Of a stretch of DNA of 53,182 nucleotides, positions 17,383 to 26,134 are shown piece by piece (position 1 is the first letter of the stretch; each line of letters begins with the position of its first letter). Where the stretch lies: NCBI GenBank assembly GCA_039715185.1, contig JBDLIA010000011.1, forward strand, positions 1 to 53,182, given 5' to 3'. Source of the stretch: Gemmatimonadota bacterium (GTDB lineage Bacteria > Gemmatimonadota > Gemmatimonadetes > Longimicrobiales > RSA9). The notes under the pieces were generated by a model, which was not told the DNA's origin, did no database searches, and saw only the letters and a list, made by a program, of their open reading frames with translations. The position numbers and the translations under genes are program-made.

Positions 17383-18212
17383 CCGACGTCTCCCCCAAGG
17401 CGGCGGTGCGGGCCGCGGTGCAGATGCTCGAGGAGCACCTGCCGGAGCGTCCGCGGCTTCTCCTCATCCTCGGATCGGGACTGGGCGGGCTCGCCGACGC
17501 GGTCGACGTCACCGCGTCGTTCCCGTACGACGAGATCCCGGGCTTCGCCGCGTCGGCGGTGCAAGGCCACGCCGGCCGTCTCCTCCTCGGCGAGTTGGAG
17601 GGTGTTTCGGCGCTGGTGATGGCGGGTCGCTACCACCTCTACGAGGGACACGAGCCCTCGGTGATCGCCCACCCCGTACGCGTGGCGGCGGCGGTGGGAG
17701 CGGACACGCTGTTCGTCACCAACGCCGCCGGCGGCATCGCGCCCGGGCTCGATCCGGGCAGCCTCATGCTGATCGAGGATCACATCAACATGATGGCCGC
17801 CAATCCGCTGCGCGGTCCCGTGTTCGGTGACGAGGAGCGCTTCCAGGACATGACGCGGGCCTACGATCCCGACCTGCTGGAGCTATTCTCGGACTGCGCA
17901 GCGGAGGTCGGCGAGACGGTGGCACGGGGCGTGTATTGCGCTGTGCTCGGGCCCAGCTTCGAAACCCCCGCCGAGGTCCGCATGCTGGAGCGTCTGGGCG
18001 CGGACGCGGTCGGCATGAGCACGGTGCCGGAGGTCATCGCGGCGCGCTCGGCGGGGCTGCGCGTGGCAGGCATGTCGCTGATCACCAACCACGCCGCGGG
18101 GTTGACGGGCGCGGAGCTGGATCACACCGAGGTGCAGGAGGTCGGCCGCGCCGCGGCCGGCAGGCTGGAGAAGCTTGCGCGGGCTTTCGTCCGCGCGCTG
18201 GGTGAGCACTGA
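17379..18212 (+). CDS. punA: Purine nucleoside phosphorylase
   Basis: Phosphorolysis of purine (deoxy)nucleosides to base and (deoxy)ribose 1-phosphate; 277 residues, matching the trimeric PNP family. Motifs visible: GSGLGGLAD near the N terminus, RYHLYEGH, VTNAAGGI, GPSFETPAEVRM, VGMSTVPEVI and the base-binding asparagine in LITNHAAG. The start is the GTG at 17379 overlapping the nupC stop, so translation is probably coupled. With nupC, deoC and ALDH16 it forms a nucleoside import and degradation unit. Confidence 0.94.
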   Translation: MTDVSPKAAVRAAVQMLEEHLPERPRLLLILGSGLGGLADAVDVTASFPYDEIPGFAASAVQGHAGRLLLGELEGVSALVMAGRYHLYEGHEPSVIAHPVRVAAAVGADTLFVTNAAGGIAPGLDPGSLMLIEDHINMMAANPLRGPVFGDEERFQDMTRAYDPDLLELFSDCAAEVGETVARGVYCAVLGPSFETPAEVRMLERLGADAVGMSTVPEVIAARSAGLRVAGMSLITNHAAGLTGAELDHTEVQEVGRAAAGRLEKLARAFVRALGEH

Positions 18213-18225
18213 CGACGAGGGTGAA

Positions 18226-19914
18226 ATGGGGACGCGGACGGGGTTGGGCAGGGTGACGACGGGGCTTTTCGGGTGGCGTTGGCCGGTAGTTGTGATCGGC
18301 TTGGTCGTGACCTCCGGGTGCGCCGAGGTGGGCGACGCGGACGCGGGAGAGGATGAGGTGGCGATCGGCGGGACCGCGGTGATCGCGGGTCCGGTCGACC
18401 TGGGAAACCTGAACCCGCTGGTGGCGGTCGAGGCCACCACGCAGGAGTTCGTGCGCGACGCGCTCTTCTTGCCGCTCCTGCGCATGGGTCCGGACATGCG
18501 GCCCGAGCCCGGCCTGGCGGAGAGCTGGGAGTTGGCCGGCGATACGCTCGTCACGTTCACCTTGCGCGACGACGTCCTCTGGCACGACAGCACGCCCACC
18601 ACGGCGGCGGACGTCGCGTTCACGTTCCGCGCTGTGAAGGATCCCGAGACGGGATTCCCGGACCCGGTGCGCTTCGCGGCCTGGGACAGCGTGGAGGTCG
18701 TCGACACGCGCACCGTGCGTTTCCACGTGCGTCCGGGCCCCGACCCGCTGTTCGGCTGGACGCTTACCGCCATCGCCCCGGTGCACCTGCTCGCCGACGT
18801 GCCGCCGGCCGACATGGCGCAGGCGGCATTCAACAGGGATCCCGTGGGCAACGGCCCGTTCCGCTTCGTGTCCTGGAGCGCGAACGACCGCGTCGTGCTG
18901 GAGGCGAACCAGGATTACCCCGTCGCGCTGGGAGGTCGCCCCAACGTGGACCGCCTGGTCTATCGCGTGATCCCGGAGTCCACCGCTCGGGTCGCCGAGC
19001 TGGTGTCGGGCGGCGTCGACCTGGCCTTCGGCTACCCTGTTTCGGACCTCGCCCAGCTCAGCGGCGGCCTGAGCGCGGTGGAGACCGACGCCCGGCAGGT
19101 GTCGTTCGTCGCCTGGAACGCGCGCCGACCCCCGCTGGACGACCAGCGCGTGCGGCGGGCGCTGTCCATGGCCATCGACCGGCGCGAGATCGTCACGCTG
19201 CTGCGCGCCGGACACGGCAGCGTGGCCGTATCCACGGTGCCGCCGAGCCACTGGGCGTTCAACGCCGACCTCCGGCCCGTGCCGTTCGACACCGCCGGCG
19301 CGCGCGCCCTCCTGGAGGAAGCCGGCCTGGCGGACAGCGATGGGGACGGCGTCCTCGAGCTAGCCGACGGCGAGCCGTTCAGCATCGAGATCAAGTTCCC
19401 CGGCCAGGACACCAACTTCCGGTCTTCTTCCGAGATGGTGCGCTCCGACTTGGCGGCGATCGGCGTGGACGCGCGCCCGCTGGGGCTGGAAGGGGGCACG
19501 CTGATCGGCGACGTCACCAGCCCCGAGCGACGCTTCGACGGGGTCATGCTGTCGCTCGAGATAGAGATGCGGCCCAACCTGAGGGACCTCTTCCACTCAG
19601 GCAGCATGGATGGCCCCCTTCAGCTGTCCGGGTACGCCGACCCGGACCTGGACGCGGCCATCGACGCCCTCGCGCAGGCTACGGACCGGGACGCGGAGCG
19701 CGGCCACTGGCTGCGCGCGCAGGAGCTCCTGGCCCGCGACCAGCCCTGGACTTTCCTGTACTACTTCCCGAATCTCGCGGGCGTCAGTCAGCGGCTCCGG
19801 GGGGTAGAGATGGACCTGCGCGGGCGGCTCGTCAGCGTCGCCGATTGGTGGCTGGAAGGTGGCGCCGCGGAATCGGCCGAAGTGGACGGGGCGGACGCGG
19901 ATGCCGCCGGCTAG
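18226..19914 (+). CDS. ABC transporter solute-binding lipoprotein, family 5 (peptide/nickel type)
   Basis: Extracytoplasmic binding protein of the DppA/OppA type, 562 residues. The N terminus has a hydrophobic signal ending in LVVTSGC, a slightly atypical lipobox. Family features include the early repeat around NLNPLVAVEATTQEFV, LRDDVLWHDSTPTTAADVAFTF and the C-terminal region with YYFPNLAG. The start at 18226 has GAGGG upstream. No permease or ATPase gene accompanies it, so it either serves a transporter encoded elsewhere or has another role; its ligand is unknown. It lies 13 bp after punA, so a nucleoside or base link is possible but unproven. Its stop codon shares a CTAG palindrome with the convergent thiD stop. 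Confidence 0.88.
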   Translation: MGTRTGLGRVTTGLFGWRWPVVVIGLVVTSGCAEVGDADAGEDEVAIGGTAVIAGPVDLGNLNPLVAVEATTQEFVRDALFLPLLRMGPDMRPEPGLAESWELAGDTLVTFTLRDDVLWHDSTPTTAADVAFTFRAVKDPETGFPDPVRFAAWDSVEVVDTRTVRFHVRPGPDPLFGWTLTAIAPVHLLADVPPADMAQAAFNRDPVGNGPFRFVSWSANDRVVLEANQDYPVALGGRPNVDRLVYRVIPESTARVAELVSGGVDLAFGYPVSDLAQLSGGLSAVETDARQVSFVAWNARRPPLDDQRVRRALSMAIDRREIVTLLRAGHGSVAVSTVPPSHWAFNADLRPVPFDTAGARALLEEAGLADSDGDGVLELADGEPFSIEIKFPGQDTNFRSSSEMVRSDLAAIGVDARPLGLEGGTLIGDVTSPERRFDGVMLSLEIEMRPNLRDLFHSGSMDGPLQLSGYADPDLDAAIDALAQATDRDAERGHWLRAQELLARDQPWTFLYYFPNLAGVSQRLRGVEMDLRGRLVSVADWWLEGGAAESAEVDGADADAAG

Positions 19915-20777
19915 TCGCTCGGCGCCGAAGGCCCCGCAACGAGGTGGTTGAGCGGACCGTGTCCGGCGCCGAGCCCGGGCGCCGTTTCGATGGCTCGCGT
20001 AACGTAGTCGAGGGCGTCGCCGACGGCGTCCTCCGGCGCGCGCCCGTGCGCGAGCCCCGCGGCGATGGCGGCCGACAGAGTGCAGCCGGTGCCGTGCGTG
20101 CTGGAGGTTGCGATGCGGGGGCGCCGGAAGATCACCGGGCTGGGGCCGCCCGCGAGCACGTCGACCACTTCTTCGCCCCCGCCATGACCGCCCTTCACCA
20201 GCGCGGCGCCGGCGCCCATCTCCACCAAACGCTCGGCCGCCCGAATCATGCCTGCCTCACCGCGGACCTCGCGCCCGGTGAGGATCGCGGCTTCGGGGAG
20301 GTTGGGTGTGACCAGCGCGCACAGCGGCAGAAGGCGCGTCGCGAGTATCTGCTCCGCGTCCCGGTCCAGGAGGCGGTCGCCGCTGGTGGCGACCATGACC
20401 GGATCGAGCACGTAGTTCGGCAGCGGCAGCTGGACCATCCCTTCCGCCAGCGTGTCGACTATCTCGGCCGTGGCCAGCATGCCGCTCTTGGTCGCGGCCG
20501 GGGGCAGATCCTCGGCCACGGCCAGGAGCTGCTGGCGGATGTTGTCGATGGGGACGACGTGCACCGCGCGGACGCTGAGCGTGTTCTGCGCGGTCACCGC
20601 CGTCAGGACCGACGTGCCGAACACTCCGAACGCGTGGAAGGTCTTGAGGTCGGCCTGGATGCCGGCGCCTCCCCCGCTGTCGCTGCCCGCGATGGTGAGG
20701 GCTACGGGAGGGCGCGCCGGCGCGGCGGCGGGGGCCGGACCGGCGCTGTGTGGTGCGTCGATGGACTTTTCCCCCAC
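19911..20777 (-). CDS. thiD: Hydroxymethylpyrimidine/phosphomethylpyrimidine kinase
   Basis: Phosphorylates HMP to HMP-PP in thiamine synthesis; 288 residues including an Ala/Pro-rich N-terminal extension of about 25 residues. Ribokinase-fold motifs are visible: [16 protein letters not shown], the AQNT and KSGML segments, [10 protein letters not shown] and the C-terminal anion hole [15 protein letters not shown]. The gene lies 3 bp downstream of an M48 protease gene. Its TAG stop and that of the convergent lipoprotein gene use the two strands of a single CTAG (19911-19914). No TPP riboswitch is seen upstream. Confidence 0.94.
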   Translation of the reverse strand: MGEKSIDAPHSAGPAPAAAPARPPVALTIAGSDSGGGAGIQADLKTFHAFGVFGTSVLTAVTAQNTLSVRAVHVVPIDNIRQQLLAVAEDLPPAATKSGMLATAEIVDTLAEGMVQLPLPNYVLDPVMVATSGDRLLDRDAEQILATRLLPLCALVTPNLPEAAILTGREVRGEAGMIRAAERLVEMGAGAALVKGGHGGGEEVVDVLAGGPSPVIFRRPRIATSSTHGTGCTLSAAIAAGLAHGRAPEDAVGDALDYVTRAIETAPGLGAGHGPLNHLVAGPSAPSD

Positions 20778-20780
20778 GCC

Positions 20781-21620
20781 CTACTTCCGGTCTTCGCTCC
20801 GAAATTCCGGCGGCGGCTCGGGCATCGTGCGCAGCCGCTCCTGCATGCGCTGGAAATTGTCGGTTTGCATCAGCAGGCCTTCGAGCGAGGCCTGGGGGAG
20901 CTGCGCGATGCGCGCCTCCGCGGCGGCGATGCGATCCTCGGTCAACGGGTGCGTGGAGAACCATTGTTCCAGCGCGCCGGGCGTCCGCTCGCGCTCGGCG
21001 AGCAGCTCTCCGAAGAACGTGGTGAGTCCTTGCGGGTGAATGCCCGATTCGACCAACAGGGGCACGGCTATGGCGTCCGCCTCGTGCTCGGCCTGCCGGC
21101 TGTTCTTCGCGAAGTAGAGACCGGCTCCTACGTTGACCGCGGCGGCCGTGGCACCCTGCGGCGGACCGAGCAGGATGCTGCCCAGCGCGACCCCCAGCTG
21201 CGCCCGTTGCATGCGCTCCATCTGTTCGACGCCGTGGCGCAGCTCCACGTGACCGATCTCGTGGCCGATGACCCCGGCCAGCTCGGAGAGGTTGTCGGCT
21301 CGCTCGATCAGGCCCCTGTTCAGGTAGATGTATCCGCCCGGGATCGCGAAGGCGTTGATGACGTCCGCGTTCACCACGTAAAAGGTGTAGTCGAGATTAC
21401 GTCCACCGGCCTGCGCGATGCGGTCGCCGAGGAGGTTGACGTACCGGACGATCTCGGCGTCTTCGATGAGCGGGAGCTGCTCGTTGATCTCGGTCGAGTA
21501 CTGCTGGCCGAGCGCCAGCTCCTGCTGCGTGCTGATGGCGCAGGCGCTCGCCCCCGCGGAGGCGACGGCGAGCGAGCCGATCGCGGCGTATCGATTGATT
21601 CCCTTGGTAAGTCCGCGCAT
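20781..21620 (-). CDS. M48 family metalloprotease (BepA/LoiP-like), exported
   Basis: Zinc protease of 279 residues with an N-terminal signal sequence (residues 10-27). A cysteine in ASACAIS may make it a lipoprotein, though the lipobox is not ideal. The zinc site is HEIGH (H120, E121, H124) and the third ligand is E178 in EHEAD. This resembles periplasmic proteases that oversee outer-membrane protein assembly. Followed after 3 bp by thiD, a functionally unrelated gene. Confidence 0.9.
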   Translation of the reverse strand: MRGLTKGINRYAAIGSLAVASAGASACAISTQQELALGQQYSTEINEQLPLIEDAEIVRYVNLLGDRIAQAGGRNLDYTFYVVNADVINAFAIPGGYIYLNRGLIERADNLSELAGVIGHEIGHVELRHGVEQMERMQRAQLGVALGSILLGPPQGATAAAVNVGAGLYFAKNSRQAEHEADAIAVPLLVESGIHPQGLTTFFGELLAERERTPGALEQWFSTHPLTEDRIAAAEARIAQLPQASLEGLLMQTDNFQRMQERLRTMPEPPPEFRSEDRK

Positions 21621-21697
21621 GGCGTCCTCGTCCCGTGTGCAGGTGCGTCAAGACTCGAAGACCCTGGGGAGCAAGACGTGTTCCATACCGGTGCCGT

Positions 21698-22483
21698 ATG
21701 CTGACCCGCAAGCAGCGAAGCCTGCTGCACACGCTGCACAGGCGGCGCGTACGGGAGCGCGAGGGGCTGTTCCTGGCCGAAGGGCCTCGCGTGGTGCGCG
21801 ACCTGGTGGCGTCCTCGCTGGAGTGCCTGTTCGTGGTGTCGTCGTCCTCTTTTGCGGACAGCGAGGGAGGGGTGGCTCTGTCCGAGGCCCTCGAGGGGCG
21901 CGCGCCGTTGGTGCGGGTCGAAGACGAAGCGTTCGCGGACGTGAGCCGGACGGAGACGCCCCAGGGAATTCTGGCGGTGGCCCGGATACCCGCTGTGGCT
22001 CTCGACGGCCTGGCTCTGGCGACCGGCGACGTGGCGTTGGCGCTGGACGGGGTCCAGGACCCGGGCAACGTCGGCACCCTGGCGCGCACCGCGGAGGCCC
22101 TGGGCGCCTCGGTGCTGATCGTGCTCGAGGGCACGGCGGACCCGTGGGGGCCCAAGGTGGTGCGCGCGGCGGCCGGGGCTCTGTTTCGACTGCCGACGCC
22201 GCGCGCGCCCTCGGCCGACTGCGTAGCCTGGTGTCGACGCGAGAACGCGCGGATACTGGTCGCGGACCGCTCGGGCGGGCCGATTCGGTCGCTGCGACGC
22301 GACGCTCTGCGGCCCACCTTGCTGGTGCTCGGCAACGAAGCCGCCGGCGGTGGCCCGACCATGGCCGCCGCCGCGGACGCCAAGGTCGCCGTGCCCCAGT
22401 GCTCGGTGGCCGATTCACTGAATGTAGCGGCCGCGGGGGCGATCCTGCTCTGGGAGCTGCTCGCGGGCGAGGAGCCGGAATGA
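21698..22483 (+). CDS. TrmH/SpoU family RNA 2'-O-methyltransferase
   Basis: SPOUT-fold methyltransferase, 261 residues. An N-terminal substrate-binding domain (LLHTLHRRRVREREGLFLAEGPRVV) precedes the knotted catalytic domain. That domain carries motif 1 (ALDGVQDPGNVGTLARTAEA), motif 2 (LVLGNEAAGG) and motif 3 (VPQCSVADSLNVAAAGAILL). Most similar in layout to 23S rRNA methyltransferases such as RlmB, but the exact target cannot be decided. ATG at 21698; overlaps the next gene by 4 bp (ATGA). Confidence 0.92.
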   Translation: MLTRKQRSLLHTLHRRRVREREGLFLAEGPRVVRDLVASSLECLFVVSSSSFADSEGGVALSEALEGRAPLVRVEDEAFADVSRTETPQGILAVARIPAVALDGLALATGDVALALDGVQDPGNVGTLARTAEALGASVLIVLEGTADPWGPKVVRAAAGALFRLPTPRAPSADCVAWCRRENARILVADRSGGPIRSLRRDALRPTLLVLGNEAAGGGPTMAAAADAKVAVPQCSVADSLNVAAAGAILLWELLAGEEPE

Positions 22484-23238
22484 TCGGTTGGGCGTGGGTG
22501 GTGGCGGCGCCGCTCGGAGCGGCGCTCGGGTCGTTCCTGAACGTGTGCGTTCACCGGTGGCCGATCGACCAGTCGGTCGTGTCTCCGCGTTCAAGTTGCC
22601 CGGTCTGCGAGCGTTCCATCGCGTGGTACGACAACCTCCCCGTGCTGAGCTGGCTTCTGTTGCGGGGACGCTGCCGCGGGTGCGCCGAACCCATTTCCGT
22701 CCAGTACCCGTTGGTGGAGCTCGCGGTGGCCGGGATCTGGGGAGGCGTGGTCGCGTGGTCGGGGCCGTCCGTGGAAGCGGTCCGGATCGCGGTGTTCCTG
22801 ACGATCCTGCTGGGCATCGCCCTGACCGACGCGCGCCACTACATCATCCCGGACGAGTTCTCCATGGGGGGCCTGGCCATCGGGCTGGGGTTCGCGGCGA
22901 TCCCGGGCGACACCCCGCTGACCACCGCGCTGCTCGGAGCGGCCGTGGGCTTCGGTCTCCTGTGGGCGATGGCGGTGCTCGGGGAGAGGGCGTTCAAGAA
23001 GCCCGCGATGGGCGGCGGCGATATCAAGATGATGGCCATGGTGGGGGCGTTCCTGGGCACGCCGGGCGTCTTTCTGACGGTCTTCCTCGGCGCCCTGCTG
23101 GGCGCGCTGATCTTCGGCCCCATTTCCATGAAGACCGGCAAGCTGGTGCCGTTCGGGATCTTTCTGGCGCTGGGCGCGGCGGTGGCGGCGCTGTGGGGGC
23201 CGGCGGTTATCGAATGGTACGTAGGCGCGTTTCTGTAG
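22480..23238 (+). CDS. Prepilin peptidase (A24 family, PilD-like)
   Basis: Membrane aspartyl protease that cleaves and N-methylates type IV pilin-like precursors; 252 residues with about seven to eight membrane spans. The N-terminal cytoplasmic loop holds the two-pair cysteine motif (CPVCER and CRGCAE). The two catalytic aspartates are in TDARHYIIPDE and GGGDIKMM. No pilin or secretion gene lies nearby. Coupled to the methyltransferase by ATGA overlap. Confidence 0.94.
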   Translation: MIGWAWVVAAPLGAALGSFLNVCVHRWPIDQSVVSPRSSCPVCERSIAWYDNLPVLSWLLLRGRCRGCAEPISVQYPLVELAVAGIWGGVVAWSGPSVEAVRIAVFLTILLGIALTDARHYIIPDEFSMGGLAIGLGFAAIPGDTPLTTALLGAAVGFGLLWAMAVLGERAFKKPAMGGGDIKMMAMVGAFLGTPGVFLTVFLGALLGALIFGPISMKTGKLVPFGIFLALGAAVAALWGPAVIEWYVGAFL

Positions 23239-23266
23239 CCGGAGCCCGGCGCCCGAGCGGGCGCGG

Positions 23267-23449
23267 TCAGGGATCCGAGCAGTCGCGCTGAAATCCGCAG
23301 TTGAGGCACAGTATCTTGCAGTGACGCTCCAGCACCGGGCCGCCGCACAGCTCGCACACGGACGTCGGGGCGGTCGCCGGATCCTCTTCGGGTCGCTGCG
23401 CCGGACGCGGGCGGGAGGGAACGTCGGCCGGGTCGGGGCTCCGAGTCAC
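23267..23449 (-). CDS. Small zinc-ribbon protein of unknown function
   Basis: 60-residue protein, easily missed because a longer open frame runs upstream. The N-terminal half is Pro/Arg-rich. The C-terminal half has paired cysteines: CELC, then C, then CLNC, then a final DCSDP, as in zinc ribbons. The GTG start at 23449 overlaps the thiO TGA by 4 bp (GTGA), strong support for a real, coupled gene. The tail HCKILCLNCGFQRDC looks like a conserved motif. No function is known to me; RNA or protein binding is possible. Confidence 0.7.
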   Translation of the reverse strand: MTRSPDPADVPSRPRPAQRPEEDPATAPTSVCELCGGPVLERHCKILCLNCGFQRDCSDP

Positions 23450-24597
23450 CTCGTCGGGCCTCCGGACACGGGCGGCGCGACCGCCTCGAGGGGGTGCTGC
23501 CGGGCGCCGAACCGGGCGGGCGAGAAAGCCACCGGCGCGGGCACGCCCGCCGCGATGCCGTCCGCGCACACGCGTCCCGTTTCGGGCGCGAGCAGGATGC
23601 CGCTGCGGTAGTGTCCCGTCGCGTACCAGAGCCCGGGCACGTCGGGATCCGGACCGAGCAGCGGGGCGCCGTCCGGCGACCCGGGCCGCAGCCCGGACCA
23701 GGTTTCCACCACCGCCGCCCCGCCCAGATCGGGGAACAGCCGAACCAGCCCTCCCAGGACCGCGGCGATCCCGGCCGCGGTCGTCTCGTCGCGATAGCCG
23801 GCGTCCTCCTCGGTGGCGCCCGCCAGGACCAGGCCCCCACGGGCCAGCGCGTATCCAGCCGAGCCGAACACCACGTGGCGCGGTCCCTCCGTCGCCCGGA
23901 CCGCCGCCATCTGCCCTCGCACCGGGCGCACCGGAAGCGCGCGAGGAAGCCCGCCGAGCCGCCCCGACCAGGCCCCCGCGGCCACCACCACGAACGCCGC
24001 CCGCAGCGTGATTCCGTCCGCGAGCTCGACGCGCAGCGCTCCCTTCGATTCCGGGTTCACCGAGGTCGCGTCGATCCCCAGCCGGAAGCGCGCGCCGGCC
24101 CGCGCCGCGGCGAGCCACAGCGCGCGCGCCAGTCGACGGCTGTCGACCGAGCCCTCGTCCTCTGCCCAGGCGCCGCCGACGACCTCGCGGGACAGCCGTG
24201 GTTCCAGCCGACGCAGCGTTGACGGCTCCACCCACTCCAGCCCCGCCACGCTCCGCGCGCGCCCTCGGAGCGCGGCGGCCTCCCGCTCGGACAGCGCGAC
24301 GTCCAGCTTGCCGTCGAGCGTGAGGCCTACATCGACGCCCGACTCCTCCAGCAAAGCCGCGGCGAGCTCCGGGTAGCTCGCCAGCGACCTGAGTCCCAGG
24401 TCCAGGGACGCCCCGGCCTCGGTCGCCTCGGAGCGGGGCGCGAGCATCCCGGCTGCCGCCCACGTCGCCTCGCGCCCCGGGATCGCTCGTTCCACCACCT
24501 GCACGCGCATGCCCCGCAGGGAGACGGCGCGGGCGACGGCGCAGCCGATGACGCCGCCGCCGACGACCACGACGTCGGGGCTCCGCGCCGCCTTCAC
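23446..24597 (-). CDS. thiO: FAD-dependent glycine oxidase ThiO-like
   Basis: D-amino-acid-oxidase-family flavoenzyme, 383 residues. In thiamine synthesis ThiO converts glycine to the imine used for the thiazole. The dinucleotide-binding motif VVVGGGVIGCAVARA is at residues 9-23. The GREATWAAAGMLAP segment and the C-terminal WSGLRPGSPDGAPLLG and TGHYRSGILLAP motifs match ThiO. A general D-amino acid oxidase role is possible since no thiG or thiS is nearby. Overlaps both neighbours by 4 bp. Confidence 0.85.
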   Translation of the reverse strand: MKAARSPDVVVVGGGVIGCAVARAVSLRGMRVQVVERAIPGREATWAAAGMLAPRSEATEAGASLDLGLRSLASYPELAAALLEESGVDVGLTLDGKLDVALSEREAAALRGRARSVAGLEWVEPSTLRRLEPRLSREVVGGAWAEDEGSVDSRRLARALWLAAARAGARFRLGIDATSVNPESKGALRVELADGITLRAAFVVVAAGAWSGRLGGLPRALPVRPVRGQMAAVRATEGPRHVVFGSAGYALARGGLVLAGATEEDAGYRDETTAAGIAAVLGGLVRLFPDLGGAAVVETWSGLRPGSPDGAPLLGPDPDVPGLWYATGHYRSGILLAPETGRVCADGIAAGVPAPVAFSPARFGARQHPLEAVAPPVSGGPTR

Positions 24598-25139
24598 GGC
24601 GCGACGTCCACCACGCCGATGCCCTGCGCCAGATAGGATCGCGACAGCGCCACGTAGTGGTCCGCGCTGCGCCCCACCCAGCCCGCCGACTCGCCTTCCA
24701 GCTCCTTGCGAACGCTGGCCGGCGCGCCCGCCACGAGGGTGCGCGGCGGGACGCGCATGCCTTCTGGCACCACGGCGAGCGCCGCCACCAGGGCCCCCTC
24801 GCCGATGTCGGCGCCGTGCAGGATCACGGCGTTCATGCCGACCAGCGCGCGTGCTCCTATCCGGCAGCTTTCGAAGGTGGCGCCGTGCCCGATGGTGGCG
24901 CCCTCCCCGACCACCGTGTCGCCGCGTTCACTGACGTGCAGGACGCAGTTGTCCTGCACGCTCGCCCGCGCGTGCACGCGAATACCGCAGTCCGGGTGGT
25001 CGCCGCGCAGCACGGCGCCGAACCAGATGCTCGCTTCGGGACCCACTTCCACGTCGCCGATCAGCACCGCGCTGGGCGCCACGAAGGCGCTCGGGTCGAT
25101 CCGGGGAGTAATCCCGCCGTAGGGAAGTATCAACGCCAT
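24594..25139 (-). CDS. Gamma-carbonic-anhydrase-like hexapeptide-repeat protein
   Basis: Left-handed beta-helix protein of 181 residues with the gamma-CA layout: LRGDHPDC, VQDNCVLHV, TIGHGATFESCRIG and ALVGMNAVILHGADIGEGALV. In active gamma enzymes three histidines bind the metal. Here the first two are H68 and H85, but the third position (usually LHGC) reads FESC, so a glutamate, E90, stands in for histidine. Carbonic anhydrase activity is therefore doubtful or metal preference altered. The start ATG at 25139 lies 2 bp after the dehydratase stop; the 3' end overlaps thiO (ATGA). Confidence 0.88.
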   Translation of the reverse strand: MALILPYGGITPRIDPSAFVAPSAVLIGDVEVGPEASIWFGAVLRGDHPDCGIRVHARASVQDNCVLHVSERGDTVVGEGATIGHGATFESCRIGARALVGMNAVILHGADIGEGALVAALAVVPEGMRVPPRTLVAGAPASVRKELEGESAGWVGRSADHYVALSRSYLAQGIGVVDVAP

Positions 25140-25141
25140 GA

Positions 25142-26134
25142 TCAGTCGCCCGTGCCTGGAAGCGGAGGCCGCTCTCCCGCAAGAACCGCGGCGAGCGCTT
25201 CGTCGTCGATGTTGCCGCCGCTGACGATGACGACGACGGGATCGGCGGTCCGGACGGCGCCGGTAGCGAGCGCCGCGAGCGCGACCGCCCCAGACCCCTC
25301 GGCCCTGATTCCCAGCGCGTGCAGCCTGCGCATGGCCTCGGCCGTCGCCGCTTCGGGCACCAGCTCCACGCGCGCCTCGCGAGTCAGCAAGCGATCCAGG
25401 GCTCGCCGGGTCGTGCGTCCGGCCAGCCCGTCCAGCAGCGTCGGCACGACGGGGGTTTCCACCAGATCGCCGGCCCGCAGGGCGTCGTGCATCGCCCGCG
25501 TGCGGTCGCCCTGCGCGCCCACCACGTCGACCCCCCTGCCGTCGCACGCGGTGAGCAGCCCGGCGAGAAGGCCCCCCCCGCCCACCGGGGCGACGATGGC
25601 CCGGACCCCGGGGAGCTGCTCCAGGATCTCCAGGCCCAGCGTACCCTGTCCTGCCACCACGCGCGCGTCGTCGAAGGCGTGGATCAGGTCGGCGGCCGGC
25701 TCCGACGCGGCCCACCGCGTCGCCGCGTCCTCGGCGTCGTCGTAGCCGCCGTCTATCAGCCGTACCTCACCGCCCGCCTCGCGCACCCCCGCGATCTTGG
25801 CGGCGGGGGCGTCGGAGGGCACGAACAGCACGGCCTCGCGGCCGACCAGGCGCGCGGCGTGGGCGAGCGCGAAGGCGTGATTCCCAGCCGAGGCGGCGAC
25901 CACCGGACCCGGCCCGCCGGCCTCCGGCAGCAGCGCGTTCAGCGCCCCGCGGATCTTGAAGGATCCGGTGGGCTGGCGGTTTTCCAGCTTGAGGTAGACG
26001 TCGGCGTCGAGCGACTCCGAGAGCGCCGGAAAGCGCCGTAGCGGGGTCGCCGCCAGGTGCGGCGCGAGCCGCCCGGCGGCTTCCCGAACCTGGCCCGCCG
26101 TGGGCCGGGCGGGATCACCAGCGCCCGGCCTCAC
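25142..26134 (-). CDS. Threonine/serine dehydratase-like PLP enzyme
   Basis: Fold-type II PLP enzyme of 330 residues, the length of catabolic threonine dehydratases or serine racemases, without the ACT regulatory domain of biosynthetic IlvA. The PLP lysine is K60 in PTGSFKIRGA. The substrate loop ASAGNHAFALA and the phosphate loop VGGGGLLAG are present, as is the C-terminal VSGGNID. The GTG start at 26134 overlaps the CorC-like gene stop (GTGA). Whether it acts on threonine, serine or another hydroxyamino acid cannot be read from the sequence. Confidence 0.88.
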   Translation of the reverse strand: MRPGAGDPARPTAGQVREAAGRLAPHLAATPLRRFPALSESLDADVYLKLENRQPTGSFKIRGALNALLPEAGGPGPVVAASAGNHAFALAHAARLVGREAVLFVPSDAPAAKIAGVREAGGEVRLIDGGYDDAEDAATRWAASEPAADLIHAFDDARVVAGQGTLGLEILEQLPGVRAIVAPVGGGGLLAGLLTACDGRGVDVVGAQGDRTRAMHDALRAGDLVETPVVPTLLDGLAGRTTRRALDRLLTREARVELVPEAATAEAMRRLHALGIRAEGSGAVALAALATGAVRTADPVVVIVSGGNIDDEALAAVLAGERPPLPGTGD

